A DNA stretch of 31,275 nt from positions 1 through 31,275 of the forward strand of contig CBDUQI010000048.1 in NCBI GenBank assembly GCA_965369325.1. Reading direction: 5' to 3'. The notes beneath the pieces were generated by a model. The model did not search any database. It was not told where the DNA came from and saw nothing but the letters and a program-made list of their open reading frames with translations. Both the position numbers and the translations under genes were made by a program. Of this stretch, positions 15,755 to 23,232 are shown one piece after another (positions within the stretch are counted from its first letter, which is position 1; each line of letters begins with the position of its first letter). This DNA comes from CBDUQI01 sp965369325 (GTDB lineage Bacteria > Pseudomonadota > Gammaproteobacteria > Steroidobacterales > JBCBZW01).

Positions 15755-15760
15755 TACACT
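15755..15760 (+). promoter_or_regulatory. Possible -10 element for the alpha/beta hydrolase gene
   Basis: TACACT within GGTACACTTGCGCG sits between the divergent gpmA promoter and the first conserved part of the hydrolase. No good -35 was found at 16-18 bases. Its location argues that translation of the hydrolase starts downstream of about 15,770. Confidence 0.25.
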
Positions 15761-15791
15761 TGCGCGCTGGTTTGCCTTGGATATCGCCATT

Positions 15792-16697
15792 TTGCCTCAA
15801 GCCGCCTGTTCGCCAACCCCGCTCGCCCGCGTGCCTGAGGACATTAGTGCGCTCGAGGCATGGTTGGCGGCGCAGGAAGCCCGCTTCGCCGACCTTCGCT
15901 CGGGCACTCAAAAGGTTATTCGTTGGGCTGGGACGCCCCGCGAGCGCACGCCGATGTGTCTGCTGTATCTGCATGGGTTTTCGGCCTCGCGACAGGAGAC
16001 CCAGCCATTGAGCAGCCGTTTATCAGGTATGTTGGGCGCGAATGCCTACTATCCGCGTCTGAGCGGGCATGGGCGCGGCCTGAAGGCACTGGGTGAGGCG
16101 AGTGTGCAGGACTGGTTGGTCGATACTCGTCAGGCGTTTGAGGTGGCCACGCGGATCGGCGAGAAAGTGCTGATTGTCGCTTGCTCCACCGGGGCGACGC
16201 TGGCCGCATGGCTGGCGGCCACCCACCCGCATCCGGCGATGCACTCGCTGGTGATGATTTCGCCCAACTATGGTCCTGCGGATAAGGCGGCATGGGTGCT
16301 GAACATGCCGTTGGGATTACGCATCGCCAAGTTATTGCGAGGGCCCATTCGCGGATTCGCGCCGGCCAACCCGTTACACGCGCGGTATTGGACCAAGCGC
16401 TACCCTATGGAGGCCGCCCGCGAGATGATGCGCCTATTGCCGATTGTGCGCGGTGCCGCGCTGGAATCCATCTCAGTTCCTTCCCTGGTGCTGTATAGCG
16501 AGGCGGACCGGGTGTTGAGTGTGCCGGGCATCAAGAAGTTCTATCAACGCCTGGGCGGGCACAAGCACTTGCACCAAGTGCGCAATTCAAACGAGCCGAA
16601 TCAACATGTACTGGCGGGGAACATTCTGTCTCCGGCCAGCAATGGCGAGGTACTCAGGGCCAGCTACGACTTCGTGCAGTCGGTAGCGCCAAGATAA
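15792..16697 (+). CDS. Alpha/beta hydrolase (serine hydrolase)
   Basis: Alpha/beta hydrolase, about 300 residues, probably cytoplasmic. It shows the strand-3/oxyanion segment CLLYLHGFSASRQE, the PRLSGHGR loop, a nucleophile elbow VLIVACSTGATLAAW (Ser in A-C-S-T-G rather than G-x-S-x-G), the acid in LVLYSEADRVLSVPG and the histidine in NEPNQHVLAG. The substrate is unknown; lipase/esterase or lactonase activity are possible. The start is uncertain. The frame is open from 15654, but that part does not read like protein and contains the gpmA promoter region. Candidates are TTG at 15777, TTG at 15792 and GTG at 15831; no ATG is available and no clear ribosome site decides. It lies 16 bases before the MFS gene, probably in an operon with it. 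Confidence 0.82.
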   Translation: MPQAACSPTPLARVPEDISALEAWLAAQEARFADLRSGTQKVIRWAGTPRERTPMCLLYLHGFSASRQETQPLSSRLSGMLGANAYYPRLSGHGRGLKALGEASVQDWLVDTRQAFEVATRIGEKVLIVACSTGATLAAWLAATHPHPAMHSLVMISPNYGPADKAAWVLNMPLGLRIAKLLRGPIRGFAPANPLHARYWTKRYPMEAAREMMRLLPIVRGAALESISVPSLVLYSEADRVLSVPGIKKFYQRLGGHKHLHQVRNSNEPNQHVLAGNILSPASNGEVLRASYDFVQSVAPR

Positions 16698-16713
16698 GGG
16701 ATGTATCTGCGGC

Positions 16714-18132
16714 GTGGCAGCTAATAAACATCGCGTTTTTCTGGCCATTCAGTTTGGCATCTTTGTGCTGGTGATGGACACGGCCGCCACCGTGATCGCG
16801 TTGCCCACGTTGGCGCTCGCGCTCGCCACCGATTTGCCGACCGTGCAATGGGTGGTGGTGGGCAATGGGCTGGCGATTGCCGCGCTGCTGGTGCCAATGG
16901 GCCGTCTCGGCGATACCCTGGGCCGCAAGACGTTGTATGTAACGGGCTTTGGTCTGTTCGTTGCCGGCGCGCTGCTCGCCGCAAACGCACCCAGTGTTGG
17001 CGTACTTATTTGCGCACGCATCGTGGCGGGCATTGGGGTGGCCATGACCCAGGGTAACTCGCTGGCGATACTCGCCCACGTGTTCGGTGAGGGGCAGCGC
17101 GGGCGCATTCTGGGCATTCAGATTGGTGTGGTCGGCGTGGCCGGCATCCTAGGGCCGGCGATAGGAGGGTTTATCGTCGAGGCCTTTGGGTGGCGCAAGT
17201 TGTTTTACGCCAGTGCGGCGTTGGGCCTGCTGGCGATGCTAGTCGTGCAATGGACACTGGCCCGTCGGGCGCACCGATCGCCGGCGACAGCGCACGGGTT
17301 TGACTGGTTGGGGGCCGGATTGTCGGCGCTGTTTTTGCTGTGTTTGCTGCTGACGTTATCATTAGGTTCACAACGTGGATGGACCTCACCCGGCATCGTT
17401 GGGGCTGGGGTGCTGTCTGCGGCGCTGCTGGGGCTGTTTATCCGGCGCGAGCAGCGGGTCGCGGCACCGATGGTGGACCTGAGCCTGTTTCGTAACCCGT
17501 ATTTCGCCATCGGCACCACCGGCAGTGTATTCACGTATATGGGCATGACCTGCATGCGGTTCCTGCTGCCTTTTCATCTGCAGGCCGTACAGGGCTACTC
17601 GCCTGCCCAGGTTGGGTTGATTGTGATGCCCTCTGCACTGGCGACTGCTGTTGCGGGCCCGATGATGGGGCGCGCGGCGGACCGACTAGGCGGACGTGTG
17701 GTCGCCAACAGCGGGCTTACGCTGGGCGTACTCAGCCTGCTTGCACTGTCACGGCTCAACCCGGACAGCCCGCTTTGGTTTGTCATTTTGGCCACAGTCC
17801 TGATGACGACTGCGGCCGCAACCTTTCAAGCGTCAAACAGCAGTTCTATTTTGGATTCAGTGGAGAAGCGTCACTACGGCGTGGTCGCTGGGTTTATTAA
17901 CCTGTCACGCAATACTGGCAACGTGCTGGGTGTGGCAGCCGCCACCGCCATCGTGGTGGCGATGATGCAGGCGCAGGGCTTTGCCCCGGAGGTCGCGGCG
18001 GTGACCGAGAGTGGTCGGGCAGGGCATCTGGCCTTCAGCGCAGGGGCCAGCAATGCCTTCGTGTTGCACGCTGTCCTGCTAGGGATGCTGTTACTGGCGG
18101 CGATAAAAGTGATGCCGAAACGGATTGGCTAG
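16714..18132 (+). CDS. MFS exporter, DHA2 (EmrB/QacA-like) type
   Basis: Inner-membrane proton antiporter of 472 residues, expected to have 14 transmembrane segments. The first helix carries LVMDTAATVIALPTLALAL, the DHA2-type D-T-x-x-x-x-x-A-L-P signature. Motif A follows as GRLGDTLGRKTLY. Motif C, the antiporter signature, is seen as GILGPAIGGFIVEAFGWR. The substrate is not predictable; this family exports amphipathic drugs or small metabolites. A GTG at 16714 is used, with AAGGGA 12 bases upstream. It follows the alpha/beta hydrolase by 16 bases, so the hydrolase could modify or degrade a compound that this pump exports (inference). A hairpin region follows the stop. Confidence 0.93.
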   Translation: MAANKHRVFLAIQFGIFVLVMDTAATVIALPTLALALATDLPTVQWVVVGNGLAIAALLVPMGRLGDTLGRKTLYVTGFGLFVAGALLAANAPSVGVLICARIVAGIGVAMTQGNSLAILAHVFGEGQRGRILGIQIGVVGVAGILGPAIGGFIVEAFGWRKLFYASAALGLLAMLVVQWTLARRAHRSPATAHGFDWLGAGLSALFLLCLLLTLSLGSQRGWTSPGIVGAGVLSAALLGLFIRREQRVAAPMVDLSLFRNPYFAIGTTGSVFTYMGMTCMRFLLPFHLQAVQGYSPAQVGLIVMPSALATAVAGPMMGRAADRLGGRVVANSGLTLGVLSLLALSRLNPDSPLWFVILATVLMTTAAATFQASNSSSILDSVEKRHYGVVAGFINLSRNTGNVLGVAAATAIVVAMMQAQGFAPEVAAVTESGRAGHLAFSAGASNAFVLHAVLLGMLLLAAIKVMPKRIG

Positions 18133-18144
18133 CGTCGGGTTCAC

Positions 18145-18174
18145 CGGCGAGATCGCCGTCAGGTGGGCGTCACC
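18145..18174. terminator. Two short hairpins between convergent genes
   Basis: Between the MFS stop (18132) and the HtrA-like gene's stop (18189) lie CGGCG-AGAT-CGCCG region (18145-18158) and GGTG-GGCGT-CACC (18162-18174), the latter followed by CTTGACTT. Position suggests transcription termination. Stems are short and T-runs weak. Confidence 0.3.
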
Positions 18175-18188
18175 CTTGACTTCACTAA

Positions 18189-19127
18189 TTAGTGCGCGGT
18201 GCCTCGATGAAAGTAGAGGTTGCGATCCGCTGAGACGACGTTCAGATCCAATGTCTTACCGTCGCGCATGACGCTCAGCGGCACGGGTGTACCGGCTGGG
18301 CCCATCGACCATATGCGCCGGAACAATCGGGCAAGGTCGTTCAGGGGTTCGCCATCCACGCTTAGTATCTGGTCACCGGGGCGACAGCCGGCCTGTTCGG
18401 CCGGGCAGTCGCGGAAAATGCCCACCACCACCAGCTCATCATCGTCATCCTGCACCAACAGACCGAGCCAGGGCCGTGCTGGGTCGCGTCGGGTGCCGAA
18501 CTCACACAAGTCATCCACGATGGAGCTGATTAGATCGATGGGGACAAACATGTTCGCGGAGACGGAGCCGCGCTCGGTTTCCAGGCCCTGCAACAACAGC
18601 GAGCCGATCCCGCACAGCGATCCGTGGCGATCGATTAGCGCGGTGCCGGCCCAGTTGGGGTGGGTGGCCGCGGTAAAGATGGCCTCGTCCAATACATATT
18701 CCCAGCGCCCGGCGAACTCCTGCTTGGCGACCACTCGGGCCGACACCACATCGCTGGTGTCGCGGCTGCCAAGCACAAGTACCGGGTCGTTAAGCCGCAA
18801 GTTGCTGGCGCTGCCGAGCGGCACCGGCGGGGCGTTGAGCGGCATGGTCGGACGCACCAGCCCGAAACCGGATTCGTAGTCGTAGCTGACCACCAAGCCG
18901 GGCACCACGCGCCCGTCGCTGGTGGTTATCCAAAGCGACTGCGCATCGGAGACCACGTAGCCAATCGTCGCGATGAGGCCGTCCTCGCGGATCACCACAC
19001 CGTGGCCGCTGCGTTCGGTGCCGAGCACGCCGGCAGTCAGCGCATCCGCTGGGATTGTCGCTGAAATCGACACCATACTTTTGATCAGTTCTGCTATCGG
19101 TGGGCAATTTGCCGGGGCGTCTTGCAT
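18189..19127 (-). CDS. HtrA-like protein with PDZ domain, catalytic residues apparently lost
   Basis: Protein of 312 residues combining a trypsin-like (S1C) fold with a C-terminal PDZ domain. The protease-like part runs from GHGVVIREDGLIATIGYVV to NWAGTALIDRHGSLCGIGSL. Aligned by eye to HtrA/DegP, the catalytic His position is Y57 (TIGYVV), the Asp position G87 (ESGFGLV) and the Ser position A160 (NWAGTAL), so proteolysis is not expected. The PDZ domain is clear at about 220-312: RPWLGLLVQ, then CPAEQAGCRPGDQILSVDGEPL. No signal peptide is visible, so it is probably cytoplasmic and may act as a peptide-binding or scaffolding protein. It lies 95 bases downstream of cysG on the same strand. The start (ATG 19127) lacks a ribosome site; ATG at codon 18 is an alternative. 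Confidence 0.85.
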   Translation of the reverse strand: MQDAPANCPPIAELIKSMVSISATIPADALTAGVLGTERSGHGVVIREDGLIATIGYVVSDAQSLWITTSDGRVVPGLVVSYDYESGFGLVRPTMPLNAPPVPLGSASNLRLNDPVLVLGSRDTSDVVSARVVAKQEFAGRWEYVLDEAIFTAATHPNWAGTALIDRHGSLCGIGSLLLQGLETERGSVSANMFVPIDLISSIVDDLCEFGTRRDPARPWLGLLVQDDDDELVVVGIFRDCPAEQAGCRPGDQILSVDGEPLNDLARLFRRIWSMGPAGTPVPLSVMRDGKTLDLNVVSADRNLYFHRGTAH

Positions 19128-19222
19128 ATTATTACGAGTGCGGCCGCCCTTAGGGCGTTTTCGTAAGAATGAAACAGAACGGCCGGCCGGGCAAGCGTCA
19201 GCCGGATCGCGGGGAGCCTGGG

Positions 19223-20677
19223 TTAGACCTTTGCGTCCATTTTAAGGCGGTGCTGGGGGAACGCGGGCGCTTGCGAATGGCGATTGCCTTCAAACCAGCG
19301 TAACTGATCGCGTAACTTCACCACCTGGCCCACAATCATCAGCGCCGGAGAGCGCACCTGCGCGCCCGCCAGTCGGGTTGGCAGGTTTTGCAGGTCAGCC
19401 GTGATCACCCGCTGGTGCTCGGTGGTGCCCTGTTCGATCATGGCAGCAGGGGTGTCACCCGGTAGCCCATGGGCGATGAGTTCGCGGCACACAATCTCCG
19501 CCGTACCAACGCCCATGTAAAACACCAAAGTCTGCCTCGGATCGGCCAGCGCCGGCCAGTTCAAATCGACATTTCCGTCTTTGTGGTGAGCGGTCCAGAA
19601 GCTTACCCCCTGCGCGTGGTCACGATGGGTGAGTGGGATGCCCGCGTAGGCAGCACAGCCATTGGCCGCCGAGATGCCGGGCACCACCTGAAAGCGGATG
19701 CCCGCATCGCTTAGGTGCTGTATTTCCTCGCCGCCGCGGCCAAAGATAAAGGGGTCGCCGCCCTTCACACGGGCAACGCGGCGTCCGGCGGATGCGTACT
19801 CAACCAGTAGCTCACTGATTCGTGCCTGTGGGACTGGGTGATCGCCCGCCTGCTTACCGACGTAGACCATCTGCGCCTCTCGCCGGCACAGCCTGAGTAC
19901 GGACTCTGGAACTAGGCGGTCATACAGCACTACCTCTGCCCGCTGCAGCAGCCGCAGAGCCCGGAAGGTCAATAGGTCGCCATCGCCAGGGCCGGCTCCG
20001 ATCAGATAAACCTCGCCTTCGCGAGGTTGCGCGGTCACCGCGGCCGTTTCCGCATCCAGCAGCCGGGTGAGGGCTTGCTCGGCAGCCGCTACCTGGCCCG
20101 ACAGAGCGAGTTCGCTCACCGGGCCTTCCATCAGGGCCTCGGTAAAGCGTCGGCGCGCGTCGATGTTGGTAAAGTGCTGTTTCAGTCGCCCCCTGAAGCG
20201 CTTGAGCAGATCGGCCAGCAACCCCAGTGAGGCCGGCAGGGTGCTTTCGAGGCGGGTACGAATCCAGCGGGCCAGTACCGGGGATGCACCGCCTGTGGAG
20301 ACCGCAATAGTCACCGGGCCGCGGTCCACAATGGCTGGGAGGATAAAGCTACACAGCTCAGTCTGATCGGCCACGTTCACCGGTGTGTGGATGGCCGTGG
20401 CGGCCTGGTACACGGCCTGGTTAACCGCAGGGTCATCCGTGGCGGCGATCACCAGCGCAGCGCCCGCCAGATGCTCGCCAGAAAATGGCATCTGAATCAG
20501 GTCCCATGCGTGGTGTGCGGCAGCCCGCTGCATCGCCGGGCTGAACTGCGGGCTGACGATTCTGAGTCGCGCGCCGGCCTGAGCGACCAACTCAGCCTTG
20601 CGGGTGGCAATATGGCCACCTCCGACGATAACGCTAACCTGATCACGAATGTTCATAAAAATTGGTAGGTAATCCAA
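19223..20677 (-). CDS. cysG: Siroheme synthase (multifunctional CysG)
   Basis: Trifunctional enzyme of 484 residues making siroheme for sulfite and nitrite reductases. The N-terminal half is the precorrin-2 dehydrogenase/ferrochelatase (CysG-B): SVIVGGGHIATRKAELV NAD-binding loop, LVIAATDDPAVN, NVADQTELCSFILP with the likely catalytic Asp, and VSTGGASPVLARW. The C-terminal half is the uroporphyrinogen-III C-methyltransferase (CysG-A): VYLIGAGPGDGDLLTFRAL, VLYDRLVP, RVKGGDPFIFGRGGEE, and VPGISAANGCAAYAG. The start codon is TTG: the first residues MDYLPIFMNIRD match the CysG N-terminus, and AAGGT lies eight bases upstream, so the rare start is well supported. About 20 extra residues follow the usual C-terminus. 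Confidence 0.96.
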   Translation of the reverse strand: MDYLPIFMNIRDQVSVIVGGGHIATRKAELVAQAGARLRIVSPQFSPAMQRAAAHHAWDLIQMPFSGEHLAGAALVIAATDDPAVNQAVYQAATAIHTPVNVADQTELCSFILPAIVDRGPVTIAVSTGGASPVLARWIRTRLESTLPASLGLLADLLKRFRGRLKQHFTNIDARRRFTEALMEGPVSELALSGQVAAAEQALTRLLDAETAAVTAQPREGEVYLIGAGPGDGDLLTFRALRLLQRAEVVLYDRLVPESVLRLCRREAQMVYVGKQAGDHPVPQARISELLVEYASAGRRVARVKGGDPFIFGRGGEEIQHLSDAGIRFQVVPGISAANGCAAYAGIPLTHRDHAQGVSFWTAHHKDGNVDLNWPALADPRQTLVFYMGVGTAEIVCRELIAHGLPGDTPAAMIEQGTTEHQRVITADLQNLPTRLAGAQVRSPALMIVGQVVKLRDQLRWFEGNRHSQAPAFPQHRLKMDAKV

Positions 20678-21058
20678 TTGTTTATACCTTGTATGTGAAG
20701 TGAAATATACTTCAGTGGATCTGCAAGCGGTAGATCACCATGATATCGATGCATTAGATGCTGTTTGCGACTGTTTGGTTATATCCTTATTACTTAAAAA
20801 CAGTATATTTATTAGTTAAATAGATCAGTTTATTGAAGTTTATTGCGCGATCGCTATGATCGGCTGACCGGCACGCTCCAGGGTGCCATCGGTCTTCGCG
20901 CCCGGGCGTTGGCCGGGTGTGGAATGTTGGGCGGGCCGCGCGCCCTGGCGGGCGTCGTGTTCAGGCCGGATTCAGAGTGAGAAGCATAGGCTTTGCTGCA
21001 AGGTCCGCTGACTGGACCCGGAATTCGTTTCAGAACACGGCATTCAGGAGAAACTAAG
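20678..21058. other. 381-base divergent intergenic region, half AT-rich, half GC-rich
   Basis: This gap separates cysG (minus) and the glycine-zipper gene (plus). Bases about 20,690-20,860 are strikingly AT-rich for this genome, with TATATT on the minus strand (within 20704-20709) as a possible cysG -10 element, and an A/T-rich segment around 20,780-20,840. Bases 20,870-20,960 turn very GC-rich, with small hairpins (GGCAC/GTGCC at 20870-20887). A 21-codon open frame at 20758-20823 is hydrophobic but has no ribosome site. No tRNA or recognisable riboswitch was seen. Confidence 0.5.
20716..20739. promoter_or_regulatory. Imperfect dyad in the cysG upstream region
   Basis: GTGGATCT and AGATCACC form an imperfect inverted repeat (perfect core GATCT/AGATC at 20718-20722 and 20732-20736). 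On the minus strand it lies just upstream of the TATATT that may be the cysG -10 element, where a -35-region operator would sit. The binding protein is unknown. Confidence 0.25.
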
Positions 21059-21733
21059 ATGTTCAGGACACTGGTAATCGCACTGACCGCAGGCGGGGCG
21101 CTGCTGAGCACCCAAGCCGCCAATGCTGAGCGCAACTATCGGTCTGGCGCAGAGCATAATGACCGGTATGGCGAGCAGTATGAATCGGACTGGCGCTCGG
21201 ATGATGGCTATCAAAATACCAGCTACGAGCGAGAATATGAGGGTGACTACGGGCAGTCTCCTGCGCAGGTTAACGACTATGCGCGGGTGGTGGACGTACA
21301 GCCGGTCTATCGCACCGTACGGGTACAGACCCCGCATCGGGAGTGCTGGGACGAGGTGGTGTATGAGGATCGCAGCCGTCGCCGTAACGGAAATGCCCCG
21401 GCTGCCATTGCCGGTGGCATTATTGGCGGTGTGGTTGGGCATCAGTTCGGCAGCGGACGCGGCAACGATGCGATGACCGTGCTGGGCACCCTGGTGGGAT
21501 CGGCGATTGCGCGTGATGTCGCGGCCGAGCGCACACGCGGCGATCATCACGGGTATCAGGAGGCACGTACCGTCCAGCGCTGTGAGACTCGCACGCAGGT
21601 GTCCAGCGAGCAGCGGGTGGACGGATATAAGGTCACTTACGAGTATGATGGCCGCCATTATGTAACGCGCACGCGCGAACATCCTGGCGAGCAGGTGGCT
21701 GTGCAGGTGACGGTAACGCCGTACGAAGGTTGA
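21059..21733 (+). CDS. Glycine-zipper 2TM envelope protein
   Basis: Exported protein of 224 residues. A signal peptide (MFRTLVIALTAGGALLSTQA, cleavage likely after AANA) leads into a polar region rich in Tyr, Glu and Arg (about 25-75), then a conserved strand pair with DVQPVYRTVRVQTPHRECWDE. The glycine zipper follows at about 117-150: AAIAGGIIGGVVGHQFGSG and VLGTLVGSAIARDVA. A C-terminal beta region contains RTVQRCETRTQ and YKVTYEYDGRHYVTRT. Related proteins (17-kDa surface antigen/SlyB-like) sit in the periplasm or outer membrane; the function here is not established. I chose ATG 21059 because AGGAGA lies nine bases upstream and it gives the signal peptide. It is first in a row with a PepSY gene and a two-component system. 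Confidence 0.88.
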   Translation: MFRTLVIALTAGGALLSTQAANAERNYRSGAEHNDRYGEQYESDWRSDDGYQNTSYEREYEGDYGQSPAQVNDYARVVDVQPVYRTVRVQTPHRECWDEVVYEDRSRRRNGNAPAAIAGGIIGGVVGHQFGSGRGNDAMTVLGTLVGSAIARDVAAERTRGDHHGYQEARTVQRCETRTQVSSEQRVDGYKVTYEYDGRHYVTRTREHPGEQVAVQVTVTPYEG

Positions 21734-21797
21734 ATTTGGTGAACCGCGACCAATGTACTCGCGGGACGACCATAATTTGACGCATAATTGGGATCGG

Positions 21798-22343
21798 ATG
21801 AAGAAATTAATCTACATCGCTGTTTTGACGTTGGCGACCGCGGGGGCGCAGATGCTGCCCGCCGTGGCGCTGGCCGATAAGCCCCGCTTCAGCGGGCCCG
21901 ATGACAAGGGGCATGCACAACGGTATGAGGCGCAGCGCGCCGAGCGCCAGAGTGCGCGCTCGCAGGAGCGTCGTGCCGAGCGCTCCCGCGCACCGTCGCA
22001 GCGCGAGTATTCGCGCTATGACGAGCGAGGTCAAAGCAACCGTGGTGCAGGCAAACTGGCCCCGATGAGGTTCGATACACCGCATGCCGACAGTTTCATG
22101 CGCGAGGCGCCGCGTGGTGATCGCGGCGGTTACGGGCCGTCGCAGCGCGAGCGCGGCGGTGATCGCCCGCGGGTATCGCTGGATCAGGCTGTCTCTAAGG
22201 TGCGCTCCCAGTACGGCGGCAAGGTGATCCGCGCGGAGACCCGCAATGTGGACGGGCGTTCGATGCACTACGTGAAGATACTGAGTGCCGAGGGCCGTGT
22301 GCGAACGGTGCGCGTAGACGGGCGCACCGGCCGCATCCAGTAA
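21798..22343 (+). CDS. Exported PepSY-domain protein
   Basis: Protein of 181 residues from ATG 21798 (MKKLIYIAVLTLATAGAQ...), with a signal peptide ending near VALA. Residues about 35-120 are low-complexity and rich in Arg, Gln, Ser and Glu, likely disordered. The last 60 residues are a PepSY-type domain: VSLDQAVSKVRSQYGGKVI, then HYVKILSAEGRVRTVRVDG and TGRI. PepSY proteins are proposed to restrain peptidases or sense envelope state, and they often neighbour two-component genes. It sits 65 bases after the glycine-zipper gene and 27 bases before the response regulator gene. An upstream in-frame ATG at 21753 would add 15 residues that break the signal peptide, so I rejected it. Confidence 0.82.
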   Translation: MKKLIYIAVLTLATAGAQMLPAVALADKPRFSGPDDKGHAQRYEAQRAERQSARSQERRAERSRAPSQREYSRYDERGQSNRGAGKLAPMRFDTPHADSFMREAPRGDRGGYGPSQRERGGDRPRVSLDQAVSKVRSQYGGKVIRAETRNVDGRSMHYVKILSAEGRVRTVRVDGRTGRIQ

Positions 22344-22370
22344 CGCTTCTTACCTGACAGGACGTCACCT

Positions 22371-23141
22371 ATGCGTGTACTCATCGTAGAAGATGAAGCC
22401 GCCCTGCGGACCTCGCTGGCCGGCGAGTTCAGAGCTGCCGGCTATGTGGTGGACGAGGCCGGCGATGGCGAGGAAGGCCTTTACTTCGCCACCGAATATC
22501 CCATCGATCTGGCGGTGATCGATCTTGGCTTGCCCGGGCTCTCGGGCCTTGAGATTATTCGACGCCTGCGTGAGCAGGACAAATCCTACCCGGTGCTGAT
22601 TCTGACCGCGCGCGATCGCTGGCAGGAAAAGGTCGCGGGGCTTGAAGCCGGCGCCGATGATTATGTAACTAAGCCGTTTCAACTGGAAGAGGTGCTGGCC
22701 CGGGTGCAGGCACTGCTGCGTCGCTCTGCTGGGTTTGCGAGTTCGGTGCTCAGCGCCGGGCCGATTATGCTGGACAGCCGCACGCAGATTGTCAGCCTTG
22801 ACGAGCAAGAGGTGGAACTGACTTCTTACGAGTACCGGGTGCTAGAGCATCTGATGATGGGCCGCGGCAAAGTGGTCTCCAAGACGGAGCTGACCGAAAG
22901 CCTGTATGAGCAGGACTTCGAGCGTGACAGCAACGTGATCGAAGTCTTTATCGGGCGTCTGCGCAAGAAGTTGGACCCCAACAATACGCTGAAGCCGATT
23001 GAGACGCTGCGCGGACGTGGCTACCGATTCGCGCTGGAACTTAGCGGCGAGATAGCAGAATCGCCCGAAGCCGCAGAGTCGGTTGAATCGCCCGGGGCGC
23101 CGGAGCCGGCCGAATCGTCCAATAAGCCCGATCCGTCCTAG
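22371..23141 (+). CDS. OmpR/PhoP-type response regulator
   Basis: DNA-binding regulator of 256 residues. The receiver domain (1-120) has the acidic pocket near D8 (LIVEDEAA), phosphoacceptor D51 (AVIDLGLPGLSG), and the conserved Lys in YVTKPFQLEE. The winged-helix output domain (about 128-222) shows VELTSYEYRVLEHLMM, the recognition-helix region NVIEVFIGRLRKKLD, and RGRGYRF. Its partner is the kinase gene 91 bases downstream. AGGA lies nine bases before the ATG. After the normal end near residue 224 comes an unusual tail of about 30 residues made of Glu/Ala/Ser/Pro repeats (SPEAAESVESPGAPEPAES), probably disordered. Confidence 0.95.
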   Translation: MRVLIVEDEAALRTSLAGEFRAAGYVVDEAGDGEEGLYFATEYPIDLAVIDLGLPGLSGLEIIRRLREQDKSYPVLILTARDRWQEKVAGLEAGADDYVTKPFQLEEVLARVQALLRRSAGFASSVLSAGPIMLDSRTQIVSLDEQEVELTSYEYRVLEHLMMGRGKVVSKTELTESLYEQDFERDSNVIEVFIGRLRKKLDPNNTLKPIETLRGRGYRFALELSGEIAESPEAAESVESPGAPEPAESSNKPDPS

Positions 23142-23232
23142 CGGATTTTTCACCGCGACCTGAGCCGATCTGGTATTTTCCTCGCAGGCGCACCGCAAGC
23201 GCTTGAGTATCTTGAGGGCCACACCACTAGCC

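Noticed and set aside
19150..19166. CGCCC-TTA-GGGCG followed by TTTTC as a plus-strand terminator
   Set aside because: The stem is only five pairs and no plus-strand gene lies upstream of it; on the minus strand it falls in the cysG to HtrA-like gap without a T-run.
20758..20823. 21-codon hydrophobic frame in the AT-rich gap
   Set aside because: It has no ribosome site and lies in a region where AT-rich codons for Leu, Tyr and Val arise by chance; kept only as part of the intergenic observation.
20678..21058. Riboswitch or tRNA in the longest intergenic gap
   Set aside because: I found no cloverleaf arms, no CCA end, and no conserved riboswitch core such as cobalamin or SAM boxes.
21044..21682. 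212-codon minus-strand frame with hydrophobic stretches
   Set aside because: It is the mirror of the glycine-zipper gene; the hydrophobic look comes from complementing its charged codons.
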